Assembly (NCBI RefSeq): GCF_000263855.1
Contig: NZ_AJWX01000003.1
Span: 1 to 64,000 of the forward strand
DNA from: Pseudomonas sp. M47T1
GTDB lineage: Bacteria > Pseudomonadota > Gammaproteobacteria > Pseudomonadales > Pseudomonadaceae
Direction: 5' to 3'
Length of the DNA stretch: 64,000 nt
In this document: one piece after another, positions 36,836-44,615 of the stretch
Layout of the letters: every line of letters begins with the position of its first letter
Position numbering within the stretch: the first letter of the stretch is position 1
Made by a program: the position numbers and the translations under genes
The notes under the pieces: model-generated
The model's database searches: none
Told to the model about the DNA's origin: nothing
What the model saw: the letters and a program-made list of their open reading frames with translations, nothing else

Positions 36836-37723
36836 ATGTCCGTTAAGCACTTTATCCAAATCACCAAACCGGGGATCATTTTCGGTAACGTGCTTTCTGT
36901 GGCAGGCGGCTTTTTCCTGGCCTCGCAAGGGCATGTAGATTTCGCCCTTTTCCTGGCCACGGTGATTGGTACTTCGCTGGTGGTGGCGTCCGGTTGTGCA
37001 TTCAACAACTGCATCGACCGCGACATCGACGTGAAGATGGAGCGCACCAAGAACCGCGCACTGGTCCAGGGCCTGATCTCGTTGAAGACAGCCCTGGCCT
37101 ACGCCACCCTGTTGGGTGTGGCGGGCCTGGCCATGCTGTACAAGATGGCCAACCCGCTGGCGGCCTTGGGCGGCCTGATCGGCTTCATCATCTACGTGGG
37201 TTTCTACAGCCTGTATCTGAAGCGCAAATCGGTACACGGTACTCTGGTCGGCAGCCTCTCCGGAGCCATGCCGCCCGTCATCGGGTACGTGGCCGTAAGC
37301 GGTCACTTCGATATGGCTGCGTTGACCCTGCTGGTGATGTTCAGCCTCTGGCAGATGCCGCATTCCTATGCCATCGCGATCTTCCGCTTCAACGACTATC
37401 TGGCTGCATCGATTCCGGTGCTGCCAGTCAAGCGTGGCATCGTTGTAGCCAAGAAACACATCCTGCTCTACATCCTGGCGTTCCTGCTGGCGACCCTCAT
37501 GCTGACCCTGGGTGGTTACGCAGGCATGAGCTACCTGGCAGTGGCGGCGGCGATGGGCATGTACTGGTTGTACATGGCCTGGACCGGTTACAAGGCAGTT
37601 GATGACAAGGTGTGGGCACGCAAGCTGTTCGTGTTCTCCATCTTTACCATCACGGCCCTGAGCGTGATGATGTCCCTGGACTTCAAGGCGCCGACGGAGC
37701 TGTTGCTGACCTACGCTCACTGA
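36836..37723 (+). CDS. cyoE: Haem o synthase (protohaem IX farnesyltransferase)
   Basis: A 295-residue UbiA-type prenyltransferase with nine predicted helices. The first Asp-rich motif [18 protein letters not shown] (about 58-75) binds the farnesyl diphosphate-magnesium; the second loop is [13 protein letters not shown]. It converts haem b to haem o for the CyoB active site. It starts 10 nt after cyoD with AGGAAAAC as ribosome site and ends the cyo operon before a strong terminator. Confidence 0.95.
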   Translation: MSVKHFIQITKPGIIFGNVLSVAGGFFLASQGHVDFALFLATVIGTSLVVASGCAFNNCIDRDIDVKMERTKNRALVQGLISLKTALAYATLLGVAGLAMLYKMANPLAALGGLIGFIIYVGFYSLYLKRKSVHGTLVGSLSGAMPPVIGYVAVSGHFDMAALTLLVMFSLWQMPHSYAIAIFRFNDYLAASIPVLPVKRGIVVAKKHILLYILAFLLATLMLTLGGYAGMSYLAVAAAMGMYWLYMAWTGYKAVDDKVWARKLFVFSIFTITALSVMMSLDFKAPTELLLTYAH

Positions 37724-37762
37724 GTGTAGGAAGGCTGACTCGATCGCTGTCCTGCTACACCG

Positions 37763-37797
37763 AAAACGCCCCGTACCGAAAGGTACGGGGCGTTTTT
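37763..37797 (+). terminator. Rho-independent terminator of cyoABCDE
   Basis: AACGCCCCGTACC / GGTACGGGGCGTT with a GAAA tetraloop is followed by a T-run. It starts 40 nt after the cyoE stop. The stem is unusually long. Confidence 0.95.
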
Positions 37798-37942
37798 GTA
37801 TTTCCAGTCCCACCCCCTGTAGTAGCGGCCGCAGGTCGCGTCACAGGCGCCTCACCGTTACCTGCCCCACCGCGTTACCCTGCCGCAGCCTTCTGCAGCT
37901 TGCAGCCCTACCGTTGGAGCTGCTGCACCACGCCCTTGGGTC

Positions 37943-38003
37943 CTACCCGCGAAAAGAACCCCTTGGTGTATCTGCCACTGCGCGGCGCTCATTTCGCGGG
38001 TAG
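37943..38003. repeat. 12-bp perfect inverted repeat in the cyoE-alaC gap
   Basis: CTACCCGCGAAA (37943-37954) and TTTCGCGGGTAG (37992-38003) flank 37 nt, followed by GGCCGGCTCCCACAA, a common Pseudomonas intergenic repeat segment. The rest of the 512-nt gap (37724-38235) holds the cyo terminator and an AT-rich stretch near 38030-38120, the likely alaC promoter area; no gene is seen. Confidence 0.6.
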
Positions 38004-38235
38004 GGCCGGCTCCCACAAAGGCAGTTGCTGCTGCGGTAATAGGGGAATTAGCGAGATTATTAACTGAATATAATCGTGTTTTAAGGTGATATTTCTGGTT
38101 TTTAGGTAAATAATTCAGATATCCCTGAAAGGGGGCTGGACAGCCGTTCTCCTCCACGCTTATTGTTGCCCTCTGGCCAGCGCACTGGCCGCGTCGCTCG
38201 GACGGTTCCGGGCGCTTACGTTTCGAGGTTTCAAC

Positions 38236-39465
38236 ATGGCTGACAACGGTTCTTCGCCGCGCCGCTTTTCGCGTATCGATCGTCTCCCCCCTTACGTCTT
38301 CAATATCACCGCCGAACTCAAGATGGCCGCCCGCCGCCGTGGCGAGGACATCATCGACCTGAGCATGGGCAACCCCGACGGCGCCACTCCGCCGCACATC
38401 GTGGAAAAGCTGGTTAGCGTGGCCCAGCGGGAAGACACCCACGGCTACTCGACTTCGCGTGGCATCCCCCGTTTACGTCGCGCCATCTCGCGCTGGTACG
38501 CCGACCGCTATCAGGTAGAGATTGACCCGGAGGACGAAGCCATCGTCACCATCGGCTCCAAGGAAGGCCTGGCGCACCTGATGCTGGCCACCCTGGACCA
38601 GGGCGACACCGTGCTGGTGCCCAACCCCAGCTACCCGATTCACATCTACGGTGCCGTGATTGCCGGCGCCCAGGTGCGTTCGGTGCCGCTGGTGCCGGGC
38701 GTGGATTTCTTCGACGAGCTGGAGCGCGCCATTCGCGGTTCCATCCCCAAACCGAAGATGATGATCCTGGGCTTCCCGTCCAACCCCACTGCCCAATGCG
38801 TGGAGCTGGACTTCTTCGAACGCGTAGTCGCCCTGGCCAAGCAGTACGATGTGCTGGTGGTGCATGACCTGGCCTACGCCGACATCGTCTACGACGGCTG
38901 GAAAGCCCCGTCGATCATGCAGGTGCCGGGCGCCAAGGACATCGCGGTAGAGTTCTTCACCCTGTCCAAGAGCTACAACATGGCTGGCTGGCGCATTGGT
39001 TTCATGGTCGGCAACCCTGAGCTGGTCAACGCCCTGGCGCGCATCAAGAGCTACCACGACTACGGTACCTTCACGCCCCTGCAAGTGGCGGCCATCGCCG
39101 CCCTGGAAGGCGACCAGCAGTGCGTGCTGGACATCGCCGAGCAGTACCGCCAACGCCGCAATGTGCTGGTCAAGGGCCTGCATGAACTGGGCTGGATGGT
39201 CGAGAACCCCAAGGCCTCGATGTATGTGTGGGCCAAGATCCCCGACGCCTACGCCCACCTGGGCTCCCTGGAGTTTGCCAAGAAGCTGCTGGCCGAGGCC
39301 AAGGTGTGTGTGTCGCCCGGCATCGGCTTTGGCGAGTACGGTGATGATCACGTGCGCTTCGCCCTGATCGAGAACCAGGACCGGATTCGCCAGGCTGTAC
39401 GGGGCATTCGCCAGATGTTCCGTGCCGACGGTTTTGAAGGGCAGGGCAAGGGGCGCAAGGTTTAA
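38236..39465 (+). CDS. alaC: Alanine transaminase AlaC (PLP class I/II aminotransferase)
   Basis: A 409-residue cytoplasmic enzyme that makes alanine from pyruvate and glutamate. The start [21 protein letters not shown] and the block [12 protein letters not shown] are typical of AlaC. The PLP Schiff-base Lys is 245 in [15 protein letters not shown] and the PLP-contacting block is [13 protein letters not shown]. Length matches the family. It is monocistronic; its stop overlaps the stop of the convergent small gene by 4 nt. Confidence 0.92.
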   Translation: MADNGSSPRRFSRIDRLPPYVFNITAELKMAARRRGEDIIDLSMGNPDGATPPHIVEKLVSVAQREDTHGYSTSRGIPRLRRAISRWYADRYQVEIDPEDEAIVTIGSKEGLAHLMLATLDQGDTVLVPNPSYPIHIYGAVIAGAQVRSVPLVPGVDFFDELERAIRGSIPKPKMMILGFPSNPTAQCVELDFFERVVALAKQYDVLVVHDLAYADIVYDGWKAPSIMQVPGAKDIAVEFFTLSKSYNMAGWRIGFMVGNPELVNALARIKSYHDYGTFTPLQVAAIAALEGDQQCVLDIAEQYRQRRNVLVKGLHELGWMVENPKASMYVWAKIPDAYAHLGSLEFAKKLLAEAKVCVSPGIGFGEYGDDHVRFALIENQDRIRQAVRGIRQMFRADGFEGQGKGRKV

Positions 39466-39728
39466 TATACCTGCACAACGACCACGGCCAGCCCATCCTC
39501 GGGCTGGCCTGCCGTTTCTACCGTGACGACAGCGACCTTGCCAGTGCCCTCGCAGCCGGGGCCTGTCTGCTGCAAACCGGTCAAAGCCGCCAAGCCGTTG
39601 CCCGCTGCTACAGGCGCGATAGGGCAGGTTGGCATGGTTATCACGCCATTGAGCCGGATAACACCTTCGCTTGCTGAAACGAGCAGTGCGGGGTTCAACA
39701 ACAGAGCCAGGGTGATGGGTCGCAGCAT
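39462..39728 (-). CDS. Small exported protein, fimbrial-subunit-like N-terminus
   Basis: An 88-residue protein from the ATG at 39728: signal peptide ([22 protein letters not shown]), then [18 protein letters not shown] and a second Cys in TGPGCEGTG. The GxIxFxGxIxxxTC-like pattern recalls the start of type 1 fimbrial subunits, but the protein is half their length and no chaperone-usher genes are near. It may be a stand-alone or decayed member. It is convergent with alaC, overlapping by 4 nt, and probably lacks a terminator of its own. Confidence 0.6.
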   Translation of the reverse strand: MLRPITLALLLNPALLVSASEGVIRLNGVITMPTCPIAPVAAGNGLAALTGLQQTGPGCEGTGKVAVVTVETAGQPEDGLAVVVVQVY

Positions 39729-39845
39729 CGTGGGTAAGCCTTTCCATGGATAACGGAGCGGCATTATCCGGTTACGTCCAGCCAGGAGTAACCGGATGCT
39801 TCCGAGAGCATCTCGGACCAGTCTGGTTGGTATGTAGGGCGCTAC

Positions 39846-40484
39846 CTACGCACGATCCGTCCACTCATACTGCATCTGGCGCGCGGTTCGCTTGGCCACT
39901 GCGCCGTCCAGAATCCGCGCCACCACATGCAGGCTCATGTCGATGCCGGCGGAGATTCCCGCCGACGTAACCAACGCGCCCAGGTCCACGTAAGGCACGT
40001 CGGCGACGACCTTCAGCGCGGGAAAGTCCTGTTGCAGTTGCGCAATGTCATCCCAATGGGTGGTCACGGTATGGTCGGTCAGCACCCCGGCCTTGGCCAG
40101 GATGAAAGCGCCGGTGCACACCGATGTCACCAACGGCGTACGCGCGGCAGTGCTGGCCACCCATGCCAGGGTAGGCGGGTGGCCCAGGGGCTGGTCGACC
40201 ACGCCGCCTGGCACAATCAACACATCACACGGCGCGGCCGCTTGCAGGCTGGCGTCGGCTGCAACGTGCAGGTTGTAGCGTGCGCACACTTGGCCGGGCT
40301 CGGCTGCCACTGTTTGTACGCGAAAGGCCGCATGGGGCAGCACGCCGTCGCGCAGGGCCACACGGCTGGCAACGCTGAACACCTCGTAGGGACCGGCGAA
40401 ATCGAGAATTTCAACCTGCGGGTAGATCAGCAGGCTGATGTTCAGGGTGCGCTGGCGCACCAGGTCGGCAAGGGCGTGCGGCAT
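39846..40484 (-). CDS. DJ-1/PfpI family protein (InhA/GlxA-like)
   Basis: A 212-residue protein with the DJ-1/PfpI fold: LLIYPQVEILDFAGPYEVFSVA (about 18-39), VLIVPGG (88-94) and the nucleophile elbow TSVCTGAFILAKAG with Cys123, followed by TTHWDD. The closest well-known relative by pattern is isonitrile hydratase InhA of pseudomonads. It lacks the C-terminal AraC-type domain of GlxA regulators, so it is an enzyme-like single domain. The substrate is unknown. Monocistronic. Confidence 0.85.
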   Translation of the reverse strand: MPHALADLVRQRTLNISLLIYPQVEILDFAGPYEVFSVASRVALRDGVLPHAAFRVQTVAAEPGQVCARYNLHVAADASLQAAAPCDVLIVPGGVVDQPLGHPPTLAWVASTAARTPLVTSVCTGAFILAKAGVLTDHTVTTHWDDIAQLQQDFPALKVVADVPYVDLGALVTSAGISAGIDMSLHVVARILDGAVAKRTARQMQYEWTDRA

Positions 40485-40582
40485 ATGCGGCTCCGGGCAG
40501 TGAGGGGAGCGTCATCATCGCCCGGCGAACCTTGGCGTGAATGACAATAACCCCACAAATCCTGCCAACTTGCCGCCAATGC

Positions 40583-40993
40583 CTACATCACGATGGCACC
40601 GACCACGTTCTTGCCCTTGAGCATGGACGGCTCACGCAGCGTGGTGTCGGCGCGGCAGGCAGACAGCGTGCGCGCCGTGGCCGTGGTGATGGCATTGACG
40701 GTGTGGGTCTGCTCGTCCAGTTCACCGGACACGCACGCGCAGCCATAGCCATAGTCCCCGTTGGTGCGTATCCATTGGCTGGAACGAAAGACCGGTTTCT
40801 GTCCCGGCGCGTTATAGCCGTCGGCGGTGGCGATTTTCCAGCTGCCTTCGTGATCAATCAGGTTGATCACCCGCGGCGCAGAATTTTCGTACCAGCCACA
40901 CAGGCGTTCTTCGGCCGGCTGCGCGGCATTGGCCAGGGAAGTGAGGGAAACAGTGAGCAGCGCAACGCTGCCTGAAATGCGAAATAGGCGCAT
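40583..40993 (-). CDS. DUF4087 family exported protein
   Basis: A 136-residue protein from the ATG at 40993: signal peptide ending LTSLANA (about residue 23), then ERLCGWYENSAPRVINLIDHEGSWKIA, the DUF4087 hallmark (CGWYxNPxP...W). Four Cys (CGWY, CAC pair region YGYGCACV, LSACRAD) could form disulfides. No function is assigned to this family. Monocistronic, divergent from ppk2. Confidence 0.82.
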   Translation of the reverse strand: MRLFRISGSVALLTVSLTSLANAAQPAEERLCGWYENSAPRVINLIDHEGSWKIATADGYNAPGQKPVFRSSQWIRTNGDYGYGCACVSGELDEQTHTVNAITTATARTLSACRADTTLREPSMLKGKNVVGAIVM

Positions 40994-41461
40994 AAGACCT
41001 CCGTGTCTTGTCGGCTGGCTGGCTGACAGCATCGCGCTGGCGCCACCGCCGCATGAAAGTGAGAATGGGATTGCCTTCGCAAAGCCCTTATTATTAGTAA
41101 CATTAAATTGACGCTTTTTGGTGTCAAAAATGTAGCGTCAAGATTACTTTTGATGGCTTAGTGCTAAAAATGACGAGGTGGTCACATATTTCATGATGTG
41201 CCTTTAGAGGCCTTATGCGCCCGGCCGTGACCAAGCGCAGGCTCTGGCGGTGGATGACTATCTGAAGGATTGCGCTGATCGTGACGCCACCATGCCGCTG
41301 CCACGATCGCCGAACAGGCAGCAGGTAGGCGCTTGAACCAATGGGCCGATGCAGTATTTGGGCGTGCTGCCCACGCCTGAGCGTTTGCCAGGCCGTTAAC
41401 CACCCGGTCACAAAATCTCCCTAAGATTTCGGAAACGTCCGACATCAAAGTGAGCACCGTC
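40994..41461. other. 468-nt gap with an inverted repeat and a possible gene fragment
   Basis: TTGACGCT (41108-41115) and AGCGTCAA (41134-41141) form a perfect 8-bp inverted repeat with an 18-nt spacer in AT-rich DNA, a possible operator or promoter region. From about 41208 to 41335 a plus frame without a start codon reads GRDQAQALAVDDYLKDC and on to a stop; its high GC3 suggests the end of a decayed gene, not identified. No intact gene is seen. Confidence 0.45.
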
Positions 41462-42379
41462 ATGCATGCCAGTACCGATACGCTGATGCGCCGCATACAC
41501 CGTGAGCTGGCCGATCACGGTGACGAAGAGCTTGAGCTGGAGTTGATGGATGACGACCACGACTTCGACGCGCTGTTTGACAACAATGTGCCGGAAAGCC
41601 CTGAAAAACAGGCACGGCGGCAATATTTCGCCGAATTGTTTCGGTTGCAGGGCGAGTTGGTGAAGTTACAGAGCTGGGTGGTGAAGACCGGCCACAAGGT
41701 GGTGATCCTGTTCGAAGGGCGAGACGCGGCGGGCAAGGGCGGGGTGATCAAGCGCATCACCCAACGGCTCAACCCGCGTGTGTGCCGGGTAGCGGCTTTG
41801 CCGGCGCCCAGTGATCGCGAGCGTACCCAGTGGTATTTCCAGCGCTACGTGTCGCACCTGCCGGCGGCCGGCGAGATCGTGCTGTTTGATCGCAGCTGGT
41901 ACAACCGCGCCGGCGTGGAAAAAGTCATGGGCTTCTGCAACGACGAACAGTACGAAGAGTTCTTCCGTACTGTGCCTGAGTTCGAGCGCATGCTGGCGCG
42001 GTCGGGCATTCAGTTGATCAAGTACTGGTTCTCGATCTCCGATCAGGAACAGCACCTGCGTTTTCTCAGCCGTATTCACGACCCGCTCAAGCAATGGAAG
42101 CTCAGCCCCATGGACCTGGAGTCGCGGCGGCGCTGGGAGGCCTACACCAAAGCCAAGGAAGTCATGCTCAAGCGCACTCATATTGCCGAGGCACCCTGGT
42201 GGATCGTGCAGGCCGATGACAAGAAGAAAGCGCGCCTGAACTGCATCAACCACCTGCTGGCGCAAATGCCCTACGAGGAAGTGGCGCACCCGGTCATCGA
42301 GTTGCCGCAACGCGAGCGTCAGCAGGACTACACCCGCACACCGGTGGCGGCCGAACTGTTCGTGCCGCAGCTTTACTGA
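41462..42379 (+). CDS. ppk2: Polyphosphate kinase 2 family protein
   Basis: About 305 residues of the PPK2 class, with a P-loop kinase fold. Walker A is GRDAAGKGG at about 86-94, Walker B VLFDRSWYNRAGVE, and the lid region is RRWEAYTKAKEVMLKRT. PPK2 enzymes phosphorylate nucleoside diphosphates (or monophosphates in other classes) with polyphosphate. The N-terminal acidic stretch (DEELELELMDDDHD) is seen in pseudomonad class I members. The ATG at 41462 is used; a GTG at 41450 in frame is an alternative. Monocistronic. Confidence 0.9.
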   Translation: MHASTDTLMRRIHRELADHGDEELELELMDDDHDFDALFDNNVPESPEKQARRQYFAELFRLQGELVKLQSWVVKTGHKVVILFEGRDAAGKGGVIKRITQRLNPRVCRVAALPAPSDRERTQWYFQRYVSHLPAAGEIVLFDRSWYNRAGVEKVMGFCNDEQYEEFFRTVPEFERMLARSGIQLIKYWFSISDQEQHLRFLSRIHDPLKQWKLSPMDLESRRRWEAYTKAKEVMLKRTHIAEAPWWIVQADDKKKARLNCINHLLAQMPYEEVAHPVIELPQRERQQDYTRTPVAAELFVPQLY

Positions 42380-42388
42380 ACCGCTGGC

Positions 42389-44605
42389 TCAGGGCGAAGG
42401 AGCGCTCTGCCAGGTTGGGTTTGCGTGCCAGCGTGCGATCCACGCCGGCAGTGCCTCAGGTGGCATGGGCTGGGCAATGCCGAAGCCTTGGGCCAGCTCG
42501 CAGCCCAGTTGCAGCAGGCGGTTGGCCTGAACGGCGTTATCAACGCCCTCGGCGATGATCTCCCGGCGGAAGGCGCTGGCCAGCCCCAGAATGGCCTGCA
42601 AGATGGATATGTCCTCGGGCGCGTCGAGCATGCCCTGAATAAAGGTCTGGTCGATCTTCAGCTGGGCCACGGGCAGGCGCTTGAGGTAACTGAGCGATGA
42701 ATAGCCGGTGCCGAAGTCATCCAGGGCAAAGCGCACACCCATGGCCGCGCAACTGCGCAGGGTATGCGACACCCCCTCGATGTCTTCCAGGGCGCTGGTT
42801 TCCAGAATCTCGATCATCAGCATGCGTGGGTCCACGTCCGGATGCGCCGCCAGGCGTTCCAGCAGGTTGGCGACAAAGTCCGGGTGTTGCAGTTGCCGGG
42901 CGCCGACGTTGACGCTGACCGGTATCCGCACCCCTGCATGCTGCCAGGCCTGCACCTGGCTCAGGGCACTTTCCAGCACCCAGTCGCCGATCACCTCGGA
43001 CAACGAATTGCTTTCAATCAAAGGCAGGAAGCTGTCGGGCATCAACAGGCCCTTTTCCGGGTGCTGCCAGCGCAACAATGCTTCGGCGCCCACCACTTCG
43101 CCAGTGCGCAAGTTCACCTTGGGTTGGTAATACAGGCGCAATTCCTGCTCGCGAATGGCACGGTCGATGCGGTCCAGGCGGGCGTTGTGGCCACGCAGGT
43201 CGAGGTCGTGCTGGGCATCGAATACGTGAAAGCGGTTCTTGCCGGCCAGCTTGGCCTGGTACATCGCCTGGTCGGCCTGGCGCAGCAACTGATCGGCGCT
43301 GATCTCGCCTTCCTGGGGGTAATAACTGACGCCGATGCTGGCTGATAGGTTGATGGCCAATTCGCCGATCTGCACCTCATCGCTGGCGGCGGCCAGCAGG
43401 CGCTCCAGCATGGGGGCGCTGTCGTATACCTGATCAAGGTCGACGATCAAGGCGACGAATTCATCGCCGCCCAGGCGCGCCAGGGTGCAGGCGTCGCGCA
43501 AGGTGTGCTTCATGCGTCGGGCCACGGTGGTCAGCACGCGGTCACCGGCGTCATGGCCGTGCAGGTCGTTGATGGCCTTGAAACCGTCCAGGTCCAGGTA
43601 CGCCAAGGCCAGTTTGCTGCCCAGGCCGAGCGCGCGGGTCATGGCCTGCTGCATGCGCGAGGCCAGCAGCACGCGGTTGGGCAGGTGAGTCAGGGGATCG
43701 TAATGGGCGATGTATTCCAGTTGGCGCTGGTGTTCGTGCAGCTCGGTGACGTCGGTAAACAACGAGACGTAGTTCTGCACGCGCCCGTGGGGGTCGAGGA
43801 TGGCGGTGATGGTTTGGCGCGTGGCAAAGGTTTCACCGTCGTGGCGACGGTTCCACAGGTCGCCCTGCCAGTGATGATCCAGCAGCAGGCAGCGCCATAG
43901 CTCTGCATAGTAGGCCGGTTCTGTCATGCCCGAGGCCAGGAACCGCGGGTTCAGGCCCACCGCCTCGTGCCGGGAGTAGCCGGTGATGGTGCTGAAGGCA
44001 TCATTTACCTCGACGATGATGCCGCTGGCATCGGTGATCATGATGCCTTCCCGGGCGTGGGTGAATACGCTGGCGGCCAAGTTCAGGCGGCTTTCCAGGT
44101 TGCGTCGCGCCGTCAGGTCGGTCAGGCTCACGCGCACCATGGGCGGGTTGTTGTCGTGGCGCACGCAGTTCAGGCGCGCCTGCCAGAGGCTGCCGTCGGC
44201 ACGCCGCAGGGTCAGTTCGCATTCTTCGGGTGTACTGGCACGGCATACCCGCACGAACACTTGTTGCCAGTGATCGCGCTCCTGGCTGGCCACCCGGCTG
44301 GCAAATCGCCGGTTGAGCAGGTGGTCGCGCGAACAGCCCAGCAAGGTCTCGCCAGTCTGGTTCACGGCCTCGATCAGGCCCTGGGTGTTGAGTGTGAGGT
44401 AACCCACGGGGGCGTTTTCATACAGGTCCATGTACCGGTCGCGCGACATTTCCAGAGCGATGTGGGCGTTGCGCAGCTCCTCGTTCTGCATTTGCAGTTC
44501 GGCTTGGTGGGTTTGTAGTTCATAGAGCAGTTGCGCGCTGGCAAGCGGACTTCCGACGGGCTGCACCTCGTGGCAAATGGCGGGGGCAGGCGTCGGCATT
44601 TTCAT
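42389..44605 (-). CDS. PAS-GGDEF-EAL cyclic-di-GMP signalling protein
   Basis: A 738-residue cytoplasmic protein from the ATG at 44605 (MKMPTPAPAICHE); a longer frame would overlap the upstream gene. Order: N-terminal coiled segment (QLLYELQTHQAELQMQNEELRNAH), two PAS domains (about 60-175 and 180-300), GGDEF at about 310-465 with a degenerate site LARLGGDEFVALI (GGDEF intact), and EAL at about 485-735 with GAEALLRWQHP (EALLRW) and FALDDFGTGYSSLSYLKRLP. Both catalytic motifs look intact, so it could make or break cyclic di-GMP. It follows a CheB-CheR-PAS gene by 10 nt, probably the same operon. Confidence 0.9.
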   Translation of the reverse strand: MKMPTPAPAICHEVQPVGSPLASAQLLYELQTHQAELQMQNEELRNAHIALEMSRDRYMDLYENAPVGYLTLNTQGLIEAVNQTGETLLGCSRDHLLNRRFASRVASQERDHWQQVFVRVCRASTPEECELTLRRADGSLWQARLNCVRHDNNPPMVRVSLTDLTARRNLESRLNLAASVFTHAREGIMITDASGIIVEVNDAFSTITGYSRHEAVGLNPRFLASGMTEPAYYAELWRCLLLDHHWQGDLWNRRHDGETFATRQTITAILDPHGRVQNYVSLFTDVTELHEHQRQLEYIAHYDPLTHLPNRVLLASRMQQAMTRALGLGSKLALAYLDLDGFKAINDLHGHDAGDRVLTTVARRMKHTLRDACTLARLGGDEFVALIVDLDQVYDSAPMLERLLAAASDEVQIGELAINLSASIGVSYYPQEGEISADQLLRQADQAMYQAKLAGKNRFHVFDAQHDLDLRGHNARLDRIDRAIREQELRLYYQPKVNLRTGEVVGAEALLRWQHPEKGLLMPDSFLPLIESNSLSEVIGDWVLESALSQVQAWQHAGVRIPVSVNVGARQLQHPDFVANLLERLAAHPDVDPRMLMIEILETSALEDIEGVSHTLRSCAAMGVRFALDDFGTGYSSLSYLKRLPVAQLKIDQTFIQGMLDAPEDISILQAILGLASAFRREIIAEGVDNAVQANRLLQLGCELAQGFGIAQPMPPEALPAWIARWHANPTWQSAPSP

Positions 44606-44615
44606 GTAGGGGCCT

